A DNA stretch of 64,000 nucleotides from Batillaria attramentaria (Eukaryota > Mollusca > Gastropoda > Batillariidae), in assembly GCA_018292915.2 (NCBI GenBank), contig JACVVK020000318.1, positions 96,001 through 160,000 on the forward strand, read 5' to 3'. The notes below the pieces were generated by a model. The model did no database searches. It saw only the letters and a list, made by a program, of their open reading frames with translations, and was not told the DNA's origin. The translations under genes and the position numbers were made by a program. Of the stretch, positions 21,340 through 34,637 are shown in pieces (the stretch's first letter is position 1; every line of letters begins with the position of its first letter).

Positions 21340-22290
21340 GTTTCATCAACATGACACATAAACTGTAGTCATGGACTCGTTAGGCGAGATTTGGGGCAAT
21401 GTTCCTGTCACGTGACACCCGGTTTGCTTTAAGAAGAAAACCAGATTAAAAACAAATCATTTCTAAGATACTCTTTGGGGAGATTACAGACGGACACACC
21501 TGGGACAGCGTTTTCTGACACTTTGGAAGTTGATCATCCCAAGGTAGCAATTAAAGCAATGTTTTCCTTCTCGTGTGTTCATAAGGCAGCTTCAAATTTC
21601 AAGTAAAAAGGTTTATAAAAAAAATGACCAGTGGTTTCGACCTTTCAGTCAAAAAGGACGTGAGGCCGTGATGTTTTTTGTTGTTATTTTTTAGGAAACA
21701 TTTTCTCAAAGTCATTACAAACTTTACGACCGATCTCAATTTGAAAAGGAAAAAGTCAAGTTTTCCTCATCGTTTTAAATTTCTGCATCACTGAGTTTAA
21801 CCGAGATGCCATGGGACCTTTTAAGACCTCTCCATCGTTTGAATACATTGCTAGCACTTCGTGTGATTCAGAAAATGTGGTGGATATGAATGGAACATTA
21901 GTTTGTCTAAATATCCTGTTGATTTTTAATGTGCATACGCCGTCAGGCAACTAAACAACTTACAAAAACTGAAGCTTTGAGAGGAAGCCCTTGACAATGA
22001 CTTGAATATTTAATGTGCATACGCCGTCAGGTAACAAAACAACTTACAAGAACTGAAGGTTTGCGAGCCGGGAAGACTTTGAAAATGATTTGAATAAGTT
22101 GGCCGTTTCAAACTGAAAACGAAACGAAGCACCAGTCATCAGACGTTTCTCGGCTCCCAGATCGTTTTGTGTTGTTTTGGTGTAGTTCAGCGCTGTCCCA
22201 CGGCTCACGCTTAACGGGTTAATTCCACCTTTGCTGAGCCAACCATGCAGATGACTAAAGCGCCAATCAGTACTGATACCAATTAGTTGT
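21337..22290. other. unique DNA with an 85-bp tandem duplication
   Basis: 21924-22008 and 22009-22095 are two diverged copies sharing TTTAATGTGCATACGCCGTC and AACAACTTACA. No gene seen. Confidence 0.6.
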
Positions 22291-22344
22291 AGTAGTGGTA
22301 GTACACGTAGTAGTAGTAGTAGTAGTAGTAGTAGTAATAGTAGT
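22289..22344. repeat. (TAG)n microsatellite
   Basis: Imperfect TAG units; a (TTG)n tract lies at 22478-22501. Confidence 0.93.
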
Positions 22345-22928
22345 GTTCTTGTTGATGATGTATTAAGACTGTATGTATGAGTGTGTGTATGTAACGGTTT
22401 TGCTATAGTAAGGCGCCCAGAACTCCAGCAGGAGGTTGGGTGTCAGACAAATCCTCATTGTCATTATTATTATCATTATTGTTGTTGTTGTTGTTGTTGT
22501 TCAAGTGTCAGTCAGGCCGGGAACAGCCGACAATCGCAGCCCCAAATCTGTGGCTTGCCGCCGATTTCCACAGTCAACATCAGATACAGCAGTTCCTGTT
22601 CAGTCCACCCTCTCCCACATCTGCTGACCTTCCAACCGCACTGGTTATCTCCCCTTCTCGCCAATTAAGTCCAGCTTAATTAAGCAAGTGAAGATAAACA
22701 CGGGTGAAAGCCGCTCACCGGACAGTGGCTTAATTGCTGACCAATCGGCGGGCAAATTGACCGTGCGGGCTGTTCTACCGTCTGTACGCACCACGCCGGT
22801 AGTGTAGTTAGTAGGGGGATTCGTGAAGATGACGTGTGTTGGGCAAAGCATTCTTAGATAAAACGTGAACTGTTGCGTATCCCCCCGTCCTCGTCCGTTT
22901 CACTCATCGTCTGTTCGTGTGGTTATGG

Positions 22929-23063
22929 GTGGGTGGATGGGTGGGTCTGTGAGAGCCTGTTTAACGCCCTTTTCCACCATGCATGGGTGATACAAAGACG
23001 GCAGGACAAGGAACAAAATGCCAGCACAAACTGATATTTGGCCCCAGCCGGGATTCCAACTCA
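22929..23063 (-). mobile_element. SINE-A, 5'-truncated, 11-bp TSD
   Basis: Lacks most of the tRNA head. Flanked by TGTGGTTATGG at 22918-22928 and 23064-23074. Truncation at the 5' end with intact duplications is the mark of aborted target-primed reverse transcription. Confidence 0.92.
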
Positions 23064-23074
23064 TGTGGTTATGG

Positions 23075-24050
23075 AGTGTTGCTTGCTGGTTGGTCCAGTG
23101 GTTGGTTGGTTGGCTGGTTGGCATAATTAGTCCAACTCTCAACAAAGTATGTGTGCCAGTCCTCCTTATTATCACGGGTCATCGGGTACAACTGTATTGC
23201 GCGCAGGAACCAAAGAGAAATTCCAGCATACAAGCTGAAAATTATGGATTTAATTTCTCTCATTTGTGGGTTGGACAAAAGGCAAGGTTGACAACTAACA
23301 CTTGTTCAAAAGATTTACCAGACGATCCAAACACGGCCCACTAATATCGACCTGAAAGACAGAACATACCGCCTCCACTGAACTGACCAACACTGACCAT
23401 TTAGCAACCCAACCGTCCGCGTCTTTACCGAGTGAGGTGAGAAGCTGTTTACCCAACCTCGCGTCCAGAAGCCGTTGGTGAAAATCTGGCACCTCCAAGC
23501 GTCTGGTGACAAGTGTGTTTGAAAACAGGGCCTAATGTGCTAAGACTTGGAGACACAACATAGCAAAGTCGACTTCACCAGCACTTGATACGCAAGGAAT
23601 TCATTTGTAAGGCTTGAATGGGGATGGGAGACTGAGGTGGAGGGAATGGGGAGGGGGGATGTTTTGGGGGTATGCGGGAATTTATTTTCAGAAGTTGCAA
23701 ATTCCCGTTTTAGCGTAGGGTTTTAGGGGTGTTAGGGTCATTTTGAAAGCTGGCCGTGTTTGTTATGATTGGAGACAGAAAACACTCACCGCTCTGTTTG
23801 CTGCACAAACTGACGGCAAGAGGGCAGCTGAAGAAAGTGGTTGTTTTGAGTTACTTTCCGTCAGTGCGCACACGTCTGCATGGTCAAGAGCTCTATGTCC
23901 TTCACACGGCAAAAGAATCTAAGTACTCATCAAATTCATGACGTTTAGGCCTGTTTAGCAAATGGAGATCTTTATGTACACTGCGTCGGTATAGGATTGA
24001 ATGGTACATGTATACTGTATAACGATGGTTGGATTTAACTAAATCTTGTG
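23075..24050. other. unique-looking DNA, no gene seen
   Basis: (GGTT)n-like at 23093-23119. No recognisable frame. Confidence 0.4.
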
Positions 24051-24051
24051 A

Positions 24052-24052
24052 T

Positions 24053-24092
<40 letters not shown>

Positions 24093-24094
24093 GA
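24052..24094. repeat. (GA)n(GACA)n microsatellite
   Basis: GA units grading into CAGA tetramers; a related GACAGA tract is at 24301-24332. Confidence 0.93.
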
Positions 24095-24343
24095 ATGAAT
24101 GAAGGCATGAACGTTACTTTACAAGGACACAAGTGTTCAACACAAGTGCTTCTCTTACAACTTGCCCTTGCTACAGAAAAAAAAACCTACCAGTAAGAAT
24201 TACTACATGATCTAAACCGAAACAAAAACGAAAGAAACCCCAACAACTTGAAACAAGTAAGAAAAAAAAATACAGCAAGAAATCCATCGGAGCATATCAA
24301 GAGAGACAGACAGAGACAGAGACAGAGAGACAGTTTGCTGGGA

Positions 24344-24545
24344 TGTTGTCAAGTTTGTGGGATTAACGTCCTTTTCCAGCGCTGACAAAGGGCAACCAGG
24401 AAGAAAGCCAACACTACATAACTTCAAGTGTTTGGCTCAGTTCGTCCTGTCGGCGCCGGGATTCAAACCTACGACCAAAGCACTGCTGTCACTGAGTGTA
24501 ACTGATGCTCTGATTACCACCTTGGTTGTCCCACCTCGAGTCAGT
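24344..24545 (-). mobile_element. diverged tRNA-SINE, minus strand
   Basis: Begins with the SINE-A-like ATTAACGTCCTTTTCC and then a B-box-like GTTTGAATCCCGGC (reverse) and a tRNA-like head up to about 24540. Distant from SINE-A; probably an older subfamily. Confidence 0.55.
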
Positions 24546-25380
24546 CCCAGAAAGGCCCGGAGAGAGGGGCAGTTGGGGGGGGGGGGAGTCATGACTGTTA
24601 GCAAACACACCCCTACAAAGCACGACTGACTCTTGAAGACTTACATCAAATCGCCACCTCCCTAATTCGTCTTATCAAACACTTCAGCTCTTTCCGGGGC
24701 AGAGAGCGATCTAAGGGACGTCATCCTGTGTTTATTGGTGGGAGTTACGCACCTTGAGGTGGAGGGATAAAAAATCGCACCGGGCCTGCGGCGAAGACAG
24801 ACAAACTTGCCGCCAACTCACGTAGAGCGCTCCCCGTGAACTTAATGTCTGCTGGAACCGACCCGTCATTGCCAGAACCTTCTGTCTTTTTCTGGCATTC
24901 CCAGACAGTTCTCGTTCTTTTCCCTTATTTCTTCTCCCTGCAATGCCTGAGCTCCGATAAGGGTTTTGTTTTAGAGATTCCTTGCAAAGAAAACAGACCA
25001 TTGTGAAAAAGCGATGACGTGTTGTCTCAGTGTGGCTTTCTTTATAATCCAAGAGGGAAAACCCAAGTCTAGATTCACCCCTCCTCATTCAATCTGCAAC
25101 CCAAGCAAACATTAACACAATGAACCTTCTTTATGAAAAAGCGGTAGCTAGATACAATGCGCTGATTACATTGTTTACATATAACATAACACTATCTGTT
25201 ACACAGCTCGTGAACAATTCGTGGATACCAGCCAATACCCGCCATCGAACATAAAAATATAAGATTTTCATTTTATTGTGAACGTGTTTATCGTTATAAA
25301 ACAGCCATGAGTTTCTGTCTTTTTGTCTTTTCTTTTCGTTTCTATTCTTTTCTTTTCTTTTCCTTTTAATTTTCTTTTGT
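24546..25380. other. unique-looking DNA, no gene seen
   Basis: A 118-codon minus-strand frame (24732-25088) has no recognisable motif. T-rich TTTTC repeats at 25317-25360. Confidence 0.35.
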
Positions 25381-25384
25381 TGTT

Positions 25385-25498
25385 GCCGGGTCGTGTGTTC
25401 TGATCTCCGCCGGGACCAGAATATGTTGTGCTTCATGGCTTGTTCCATCAATGCTGTGTCTTTGATCATTATCATCCTTATGTGGTAGAAAAGATGCT
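25385..25498 (+). mobile_element. SINE-A, 5'-truncated, old
   Basis: GGGTCGTGTGTTC through TTGATCATTATCATCCTTAT and GTGGTAGAAAAGATG; about 20% diverged by eye. Confidence 0.65.
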
Positions 25499-25732
25499 AT
25501 TGCTTCCGTTGCTAGGTTTTATTTCGCCACCAAAACATCTCAAAACGATCTGCCAGCCTAAAAATCTTACAGCCTGGTCCTTTAAACCCATACCGAACAG
25601 CAGACCTTGGTAGTAGAGATATAAACCGCTGCTCTTTTAATTTCTCTACGACCAGATCGAGATTTGTAGCGTTGTCTGTTCAGTTGAGTCTTTGTGTTAC
25701 CCTCAGATAAAGGGACTAATGCCATTTTTATG

Positions 25733-25800
25733 TTCACAGATCGTTCTTAGCTGTTATCTTTCATCACACCATTCAGACAGCTGGACAGTGGCAGTGTCTG
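25733..25800 (+). repeat. repeat D fragment
   Basis: CACAGATCGTTCTTAGCTGT matches CACAGATCGCTCTAAGCTGT at 16651-16670, with weaker similarity beyond. Confidence 0.5.
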
Positions 25801-26036
25801 TAATGCTGGGACTGCGCCAACAGAAGCGTACTCGATGACGTGGCGACCAAATTGAATGTTCGACCTCTCGCGCTAAGTGTAACATTGTATCGCATTAAGA
25901 ACTGTGCTAATCGTCAAGATAAAATATTTCGAGCGTACAAGCGCACTCACAACCAAAACTGTTCCAAAACATAAGTTGGCTTAGCAAAGATGGAATTACC
26001 CGTTTAACCTAAATCTCACAAAGTAAAATTAGTCTG

Positions 26037-26290
26037 TCTATTGTCCTCTGAACTTATTATAAGCCTATCTGTTGTCCTCTGAACGTATTATAAACCCGTT
26101 TGTTGTCCTCTGAACGTATTATAAACCCGTCTGTTGTCCTCTGAACTTATTATAAACCCGTCTGTTGTCCTCTGAACTTATTATAAACCGGTTTGTTGTC
26201 CTCTGAACTTATTATAAACCGGTTTGTTGTCCTCTGAACTTATTATGAACCCGTCTGTTGTCCTCTGAACTTATTATGAACCCGTTTGTA
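26037..26290 (+). repeat. 31-bp minisatellite, about 8 copies
   Basis: Unit contains TGTTGTCCTCTGAACTTATT followed by ATAAACCCGTC. Units vary only at a few positions (ACTTATT or ACGTATT; AACCCG or AACCGG). Contiguous with no spacers. The array ends 6 bp before the 287-bp MITE copy 2. Confidence 0.95.
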
Positions 26291-26296
26291 CTCTGA

Positions 26297-26584
26297 CCTG
26301 GGCCCGTATATAGAACTCGAGGATAATTTAACCCACGGCTACGGGCCTAGCCCAGACTAGGACAAAAGAAACCCCAAAACAAAATTAAATAAACAAGGAA
26401 GCGAAGAAATAAAGACAAAAATCTTTCTATAACGGCATAGGCACCTTGCTGGAATGGCCCGGACCCGCTTCCTGATTTAAAACAAAATACAATAGAAAAT
26501 GTAACCCTAGAACTAGTTTAGTTCGAGGTTAGACTCTAACCCGGGGCTAAACTCCCTAACCCCGACTTTACATGCGGGCCCTGG
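26297..26584. mobile_element. 287-bp MITE-like element, copy 2
   Basis: About 90% identical to 5205-5491, with the same inverted ends (CCTGGGCCCGTATATAGAA and, reversed, CCAGGGCCCGCATGTAAAG). The direct 100-bp flanking repeat seen at copy 1 is absent here, so it is not part of the element. Confidence 0.75.
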
Positions 26585-26889
26585 TAAGCACAGACTATGC
26601 GCTGCACCCTCTGGATCTCTCTCTCTCCCGGGATGGGATATTTTACAAGGAGCACACCATGAGGTGGGCGAGATAGACCACTTTCGACCCACGACTCGCC
26701 CCAGGTCCGACTGGGAACTCAGCTAGAGTTTGACCAGCTTCGCCCCATGTCTCACTGTGATCGCCGCTAGAGGCAGAGGAGCGTAGACACCTAGTCCCGC
26801 CCCCTAACGGTCTTCTAAAGAATTTCTAGACTTAGTTTTAAAGATGGCAATATACATGAACCGAAGATTTCTTACAGCTTTTTTAGCGT

Positions 26890-27235
26890 TTGGAACAGTT
26901 CAGCCCACGATTATTTTTTTAAGTGCAATTCTAAAATTCCGAAACTTCGCGAACGTCGGTTGGTTGGTTGTTTAGGAGTCTAACGCCCTTTTCCACCACG
27001 TGTGGGTGATATCGAAGACGGTGCAACGAGAAAAAGGCCAGCACAAATATTTGACCCCAGCCGGGTTTAGAACTCACAACCGGAGCATTGAAACTTCGCG
27101 AACGTGATTGTTATGTGTTCATGTAAAGTGCCTGAGAGAATGCGTGTGATTCACGTGAGCGTGCGTGTTGGGTTTAGCTGGTGGCGCTTTAAGCTAAATA
27201 TTTGGAATAAAAAGTGCCAATATCAATGTGATTAT
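26890..27235 (+). mobile_element. SINE-B, 5'-truncated, interrupted by SINE-A
   Basis: GTTCAGCCCACGATTATT (26899) through GAAACTTCGCGAACG, then after the insertion TGATTGTTATGTGTTCATG and GAGAATGCGTGTGATTCACG. The tail is (ATT)n at 27230-27241. Confidence 0.85.
26957..27089 (-). mobile_element. SINE-A, 5'-truncated, inserted in SINE-B, 16-bp TSD
   Basis: Flanked by GAAACTTCGCGAACGT at 26941-26956 and 27090-27105, perfect over 16 bp. The duplication lies in SINE-B sequence, so SINE-A jumped into SINE-B here. Confidence 0.96.
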
Positions 27236-27354
27236 TATTATAAGTGAGGCCCTTATTAAAGAGAATATTCTCCATTAGTCTTGATGAAAGATTAGGCTGG
27301 AAAATGAGGGATGATGTTTATTTCCTTTCCTTCTCAGTCTTTCTCATTTATTTT

Positions 27355-27527
27355 GGGAGCCTGGATAGCGAAATGGTGAAGCGTTGGACTTTCAATCCTC
27401 GGGTCGTGAGTTCGAATCCCAGTTGTGGCCAAATATTTGTACTGGCCTTTTTCTCCATGCCCCGTCTTTGATATCACCCATACGTGGTGGAACATGACGT
27501 TTAACTCCCAACCACCCACCCCACCCT
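27355..27527 (+). mobile_element. SINE-A, full length
   Basis: GGGAGCCTGGATAGCG head, all body blocks and a CCCA tail. No clear target-site duplication. Confidence 0.9.
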
Positions 27528-28424
27528 TTTTCAGTTCCTTATTTTATTTGTTTTTGTATTGTCGTCTTTTTCAAGTTTTGAATAATGGAGTTTTTAGAAA
27601 ATTTGGCTTGGGGCATTTGCTGATGGTCAGAATCATTTCAGCGTCAGTACATTAATTTTCCGACTTGGAGAAAAAAAAACCGCAGATTTTGCATTTTTAC
27701 GAATAGCCAGACAGCCAGCCACACAGACAGACAGAAGAACAGACATACAGACGGGCCAACATACAGAGAGGGTGGTCCTCTTAACAGAAGGTGTAGAGAT
27801 AGGGCGGTGGTTTGTTGACTGTGCTCCACGTGTATAGAGGCGCCTTGCTGATCCGTCTTGTAGATTTCTGCCAGTTTATAGATTCGGGGGGAGTGAGCTC
27901 CGATGTTAGGGAATGGAATGGTGAGAGGGGGAGGAGACAGGGTGGGGGTGGGATGAGTGGGGGTGGAGGAGGGGGAGGAGGAATGTAAGCGGTTGTTGTA
28001 AACTGTTGGGTGAAGATTTTTGGTGGTACAACTGTATATTAATAGGCGTTTGCTGAATGTTTTTATGGTATAGTATTATTTATTTTTTACTCATTTATGT
28101 TTGAATCCGGTGGGTAGGTGGGGGGGGGGGAAGAGAGAATGGGGAGGGAGAGCTAAGGTGTTGAGGGGGGGGGGGTGTATAGACGATTGGTGAAGGTCCT
28201 TTGATGGTATGATATTTATAGGCGATTACTTTATTTGTTATTTAGTTATTTAATTATTTCGTTATTTGTTTAATTGTTTTTGTTGTTGGTGGTGTTGTTG
28301 TTTTAGTCATTTAGTTATTTATTAATTTAGTTATTTATCTCTTTACTAGGTTATTTATTTCCTGATAGCAGTGCTGTCTCTGTATTTGTCACTTTGTCTC
28401 TTTATTCGCCTCTTAGCCGCGCGC

Positions 28425-28426
<2 letters not shown>
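27528..28426. other. unique DNA with G-rich and AT-rich stretches
   Basis: Runs of G at 27880-27985, 28121-28145 and 28164-28180; T/A-rich TTATTTAGT repeats at 28230-28365. No gene seen. Confidence 0.4.
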
Positions 28427-29420
<994 letters not shown>

Positions 29421-29559
29421 TAGATCATATTCTTTTGTTTGTTTCCTTTTCTTTTCTTTTATTTTGGTTTGATGTGGTTTCTTTTCTTTGCTTATGGTGA
29501 TTTTTATGTTTTTTTATTCTCGTCTTTTGTTTCTGTTTGTTTGTTTGTTTGTTTTATTC

Positions 29560-29603
29560 TCTCCTTTTTTTTCTTGTTTTTTCTTTTTCTTTTTCTTTTC
29601 TTC

Positions 29604-29634
<31 letters not shown>

Positions 29635-29650
29635 TTTGGGGGGGGGGGGA
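29560..29650. repeat. T-rich plus poly-G tract
   Basis: TTTC-rich, then about 21 T followed by about 13 G. Confidence 0.95.
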
Positions 29651-29797
29651 GTGTATATATATTATACTGTGACAAAGACAAGTACAACATGCATGTACAA
29701 CATATAATGCTCAAAAATACATGAACTGACAAAGCATTTGAGTCACACAGTCATAGGCCATAGGGATTATGAAAAAAGCTGTCAAAGAACCGAGTCC

Positions 29798-29867
29798 TTT
29801 GTTTGTTTGTTTGTTTGTTTGTTTGTTTGTTTGTTTGTTTGTTTGTTTGTTTGTTTGTTTGTTTGTT
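29798..29867. repeat. (TTTG)n microsatellite
   Basis: About 17 units. Confidence 0.97.
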
Positions 29868-30894
29868 GCAATTTCTGTCTCTGCTCCCAAGACATCCCTT
29901 TACGCTTCGTCCACCTTATCCAACAAAATCCCACAGACATGAGAAAAGAATCTTCTTAAAAGGAGACAAGAATTTTTATCCCTTCCGGCCAAACTTCTCA
30001 CAAACATTTCACTCTCTCTTACGGCCCAGTTTACTGACCATCAGCCGGACCTCAGGAGCGAGTCTGTGCCGTTTGGACTCCTGGTTTACGGGGCTGTTAA
30101 GGATTTAACGGACACCCACCACCCACGGGGAACCGTCCCCGACCCTCCCTCTTTATGGGTCTGTTTGGAAAAGCGGCCATATTCAGCCTTTGTGGCCCTA
30201 AAGTGACTGGCTGTATGCGGTACTTGGAGTTTTTAGGGATGAAGTGTGAAGAGTATGTTACACACATGTGTTGAAAGAAAATCTGGCTGCTTGGGTAGTT
30301 GTTTGCTTTTAATTCTTTACCTCTCTATTACCTCTCTATCGAGTTATCAATACCGGTTTAGTCCCAGTATTTCCCCTTTAAAATTATGATCCACTTCACG
30401 TCTCTGTTTGTTTGTTTGCTTTGACGGGTGTTTTGCGTGACATTCAATGCTCGTAATTCTTTGATGTTGTTGCCAGTTTCCTTAATTTTTTTTCTCGTTA
30501 GAAATGCGGATCGTATACTCTCGTTCAAAGATATTAGCAAACAAGAATTTGCCCAGTGTTTCATTTCGTATCAAGTTCGGTTTTATCCCCCCCCCCCCCC
30601 CACTTCCATTAAGTTTCTGACTTTACAAACCGTATGACAAAAAACACATAAAAGTTTTTCATTTTAAAGCAAAACTTCACGCCCTGCCCCTCCCCATCCC
30701 TTCCATCCAGGCAAAGGGCAAATCTTTTCCTTTTTTTTACATAAGATTTCAACGGTAATAGATTCATTCAACTACAAGATCCCCCTTCACTCTCCAATCC
30801 AACCAAGCAAAGAGCAAAGCATTTTTTTTTTTTTTTTTTTTTTGGTTAAAGGTACAATTTCAACAGTAATAGATTCAACTATGAGCGCCCTACA

Positions 30895-30900
<6 letters not shown>
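29868..30900. other. unique-looking DNA, no gene seen
   Basis: Poly-C at 30588-30601 and poly-T at 30822-30843. Two related stretches (30720-30770 and 30840-30880) share TTTCAACNGTAATAGATTCA. Confidence 0.4.

Positions 30901-30901
<1 letters not shown>

Positions 30902-30988
<87 letters not shown>
30902..30988. repeat. (CT)n microsatellite
   Basis: About 87 bp; a second (CT)n tract is at 31073-31106. Confidence 0.97.
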
Positions 30989-31069
30989 TACATCACCACC
31001 ACCCATCCCCAACCCAGAAATTCCTGACTTTGGTGAAAACACTGTCAGGAACTCCACATAGGAACATGC

Positions 31070-31108
<39 letters not shown>

Positions 31109-31479
31109 ACAGAGAAGGCGGGATTCCTGCCTCATAAAACTTCCCCAGGACGCCCGACCCCCCGGAGCCACTCCCCCGGGGGTCAGACTCTGGTGTCTAG
31201 GGTGCGGGGAAGGAGGCTTCTGTGTGAAGGAGGTCGGGGGAGGGGTAGAGAGGGAGGGGTAGAGGGTTTGTAATGTGGAGGGTTAGTGTAGAGAGACTAT
31301 CAGTAATGAAGGAATGGAAGGGAGTGGATTTGCTGGGAAGAAAAGCAATGGAATTTTATGAAAACTACTTCCTTTCATTTTCAGTTGTCGCTGAATATTA
31401 AAGAAACCACTGAAGTAAATAATAAATGAAGTTGTGTAACTTTTTTCAGTTGACATAAAAAGAATGTATTTCGTTTAAT

Positions 31480-31595
31480 TTTGTGTGTGTGTCAGTTTGT
31501 TGCTTTTTGTTGTTGTTTTTCTTTTTGTTTTGTGTTGTTGCTGTTGTTTTGTTTGTTTGTTTGTTTGTTTGTTTGTTTGTTTGTTTGTTTGTTTG

Positions 31596-31629
<34 letters not shown>

Positions 31630-31935
31630 GGGGGGGGGGGGGATTTTGTTTTTGTGTGTTTTGGGTTTGTTTGGCTGGCTGGCTGTTGGTTTAGTTTTTT
31701 TGGGGTTTTTTTGGTTTGTTTGTTGTTGTTGTCGTTGTTTTGTTTGTTGTTTTGTTTTATTTGTTTTATTTGTTTTTTATTAGTTTTGTTTTGTTTTATT
31801 GTTTTGTGTGTGTGTGTGGGGGGGGGGTGTCTCTTTGTTTTGTTTTGTTTTGTTTTTTGGTTGTTGTTGGGGTTTTTTTCGGGAGGGGGGAGGGCGGGCG
31901 GTGTTGTTTTGTTTTGTTTTGTGGGGAGGCGCCTT
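31480..31935. repeat. G/T-skewed low-complexity domain
   Basis: About 450 bp of the plus strand are mostly G and T: (GTTT)n at 31546-31598, T then G runs at 31612-31642, and many TTGTTG and TTTTG units. Minus-strand Lys/Asn/Gln-rich frames are artefacts. Confidence 0.9.
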
Positions 31936-32560
31936 TTTTTCCTTTTAAAAAATAAAAACTTTTTAAACAAAAATTCTGTTTGACACCTTGTATTCAGACC
32001 ATTCAAACTGGCAGAAGTTATTGATGTTGAACTTCCTCTTCTGGCTTTGCCCATTAGGCATGAGTATTGTGTATTATTGTATGTGATAAGAACGGACGCC
32101 AATCTACATTTGTTATCATTCTTATTCCCGACCAAAATGATGAACTGACCCAGGTTTTTCATCTTGCAAAGGCAGTTGCTCACAAAGTTCCCCGTGTAAG
32201 CAAGGGAGCAATGCGGCTTATAGTTCACACTCATACCTCACACATTTCAAGCCAAGATTCAGCGCAACGTAAATACCCTCCACAATATTTCCCAGGAATC
32301 TGGCACAAAGACTTCGCCAAGACGGCATAACACACGTGAATGTCGATTTCCCCTTTGATACGAATAGTTTCGGTGTTACGCCAAACGATGGAAAAACGAC
32401 ACAGCGTCTTGGATGACGAAAACGATTCCCGTTTTCATAACTTGGGGGAAATGTCAAACACCAAATGGGGTCCCCACACACAGAGCGAAATGGGAATGTT
32501 TGATGCATTTGTCGAGTTAGAGGGATGGAGGTTTTGAGTCCTCAGATGCCGGCTTGCTGC
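31936..32560. other. unique-looking DNA, no gene seen
   Basis: Ordinary complexity. No frame with a recognisable domain. Confidence 0.4.
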
Positions 32561-32562
32561 CG

Positions 32563-32968
32563 GAAACAATGATTGCACGTAAGAGAGAGAGGGAGGGGGG
32601 GGGGGGAGACGAGGGGGGAGGGGGATGGAGGTAGTTGGGGTTGAGATGTAGGAGGCTGGAGGCGGATCCCCAAAGAATTTTCTGTTTTATAGAAAACAAT
32701 GATTGCACGTAAGAGAGAGAGGAGGGGGGAGGAGGAGGGGGTAGGGGGATGGAGGTAGTTGGGGTTGAGATGTAGGAGGCGGGAGGCGGATCCCCAAAGA
32801 ATTGTTTTCTGTTTTATAGAAAACAATGATTGCACGTAAGAGAGAGAGAGAGGAGGGGGGAGGAGGAGGGGGGAGGAGGAGGGGGTAGGGGGATGGAGGG
32901 AGGAGAGGTTGAGATGTAGGAGCCGGGAGGCGGATCCCCAAAGAATTGTTTCCTGTTTTATAGAAATT
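32563..32968 (-). repeat. three tandem copies of a 127-148 bp G-rich unit
   Basis: Copies start at AACAATGATTGCACGTAAG (32565, 32695 and 32822) and end at CGGATCCCCAAAGAATT...TGTTTTATAGAAA. Each holds a variable GGGA/GGAGG purine block. Length differences lie in that block. The minus-strand frames with repeated LLRAIIV come from the repetition, not from a gene. Confidence 0.93.
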
Positions 32969-33564
<596 letters not shown>

Positions 33565-33602
33565 CTCCCCCCTCCCTCCACCTCACAGCCCCCCCCCCCC
33601 TC

Positions 33603-34390
33603 TCCTCAGCCGACCTCACCCCCACTGTCTGCCCACAATCTTCCTCCAATCTACACCGTGAGATGGGTTTCTCTCCCTTGTCAGAGTTTCTCTCCCCTTC
33701 ATACAGATGTATATTAATGCGGCCCGTGATAGGCAGACTGTCAACGCACGAGGCACTGTTGGTGATATACTCTCCCCCTATCTTTATGACGGCTCCCTTC
33801 ACCCCTCCCCCAACGCCCCCCATCCTCCCCCTCACAGACAGGGGCCATTTCGTCTGCGATAATCTGGAACCGGTGTTCCCTCAAGAACGTTCCCCCGTGC
33901 CCGTTATTGTTCTGTTGACAATGTTTATTGTAAACATTCCGATTCCAAGACCGCTAAGTTTCACCAGAGACGTGTGTAGAGAGATAGGAAACAAAGGCAG
34001 CTTCGGAAATATGCGAGGCTACAGCACTTCTGACTTAAACTCCTCCTTAACTAACGCTTTGCTGTCCAAACTACCAATCTTACTCCATTATGTAAGCTAC
34101 TTAAACACGTTATTGGACGGTTTTGGTTTGGCAGGTCTGAGTAAGTCATATAATTATGAAACTGTAATTTTTTGGGAAGTTTTTTTGGGAAATCCCGGAT
34201 TTCGAAATTTCGCATTAAAACTTTAAAGTCTCCTGCATCAGTATTTTGTTTCGGCCAAAACTACTTGCTGGATACCTTCTTTCAAAACGGGCGTAGGGAT
34301 CATTTGGAGGTAGATGGAGGGTTTAGAGTTGTGTTATATGAAATTTAACATTGACCTGGTTCCTAGCGTAGCAAAGCTGCAAGAGCTAGC
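33603..34390. other. unique DNA, no gene called
   Basis: A long plus-strand frame through the microsatellite (33486-34226) has no domain and no plausible start outside the repeat. Confidence 0.35.
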
Positions 34391-34485
34391 TTCCTATCTC
34401 TGTATGTATGTCTCTAAGCGCTTCGAACTACCGTCCATGTAGATTAAGCGCTAAATAAATAAATTATTATTATTATTATTATCAG
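34391..34485 (+). mobile_element. retroposon 3' end with (ATT)n tail
   Basis: GATTAAGCGCTAAATAAATA followed by (ATT)n. Confidence 0.6.
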
Positions 34486-34564
34486 GACAAGTTTTGGGTT
34501 GGAACAGTTCAGCTTGTGAATGCGTCTGTACGCTCGATTTAGTCAATCTTGATTATATTTACAG

Positions 34565-34637
34565 TTCCGAATGCGACACACGGCCGTCTGCTGGTTGTGC
34601 GAACGAAACTTCAAACTGCCCGAAGCTCTTCTACTCA
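34565..34637 (+). CDS. candidate 73-nt internal exon, Cys-rich, unrecognised
   Basis: Acceptor-like GATTATATTTACAG at 34564 and a consensus donor GTAAGTG from 34638. In the frame continuous with the flanking open frame (34494-34688) it reads SECDTRPSAGCANETSNCPK: three cysteines and an N-glycosylation sequon, as expected of an extracellular segment. No neighbouring exons could be linked, so this may be chance. Confidence 0.18.
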
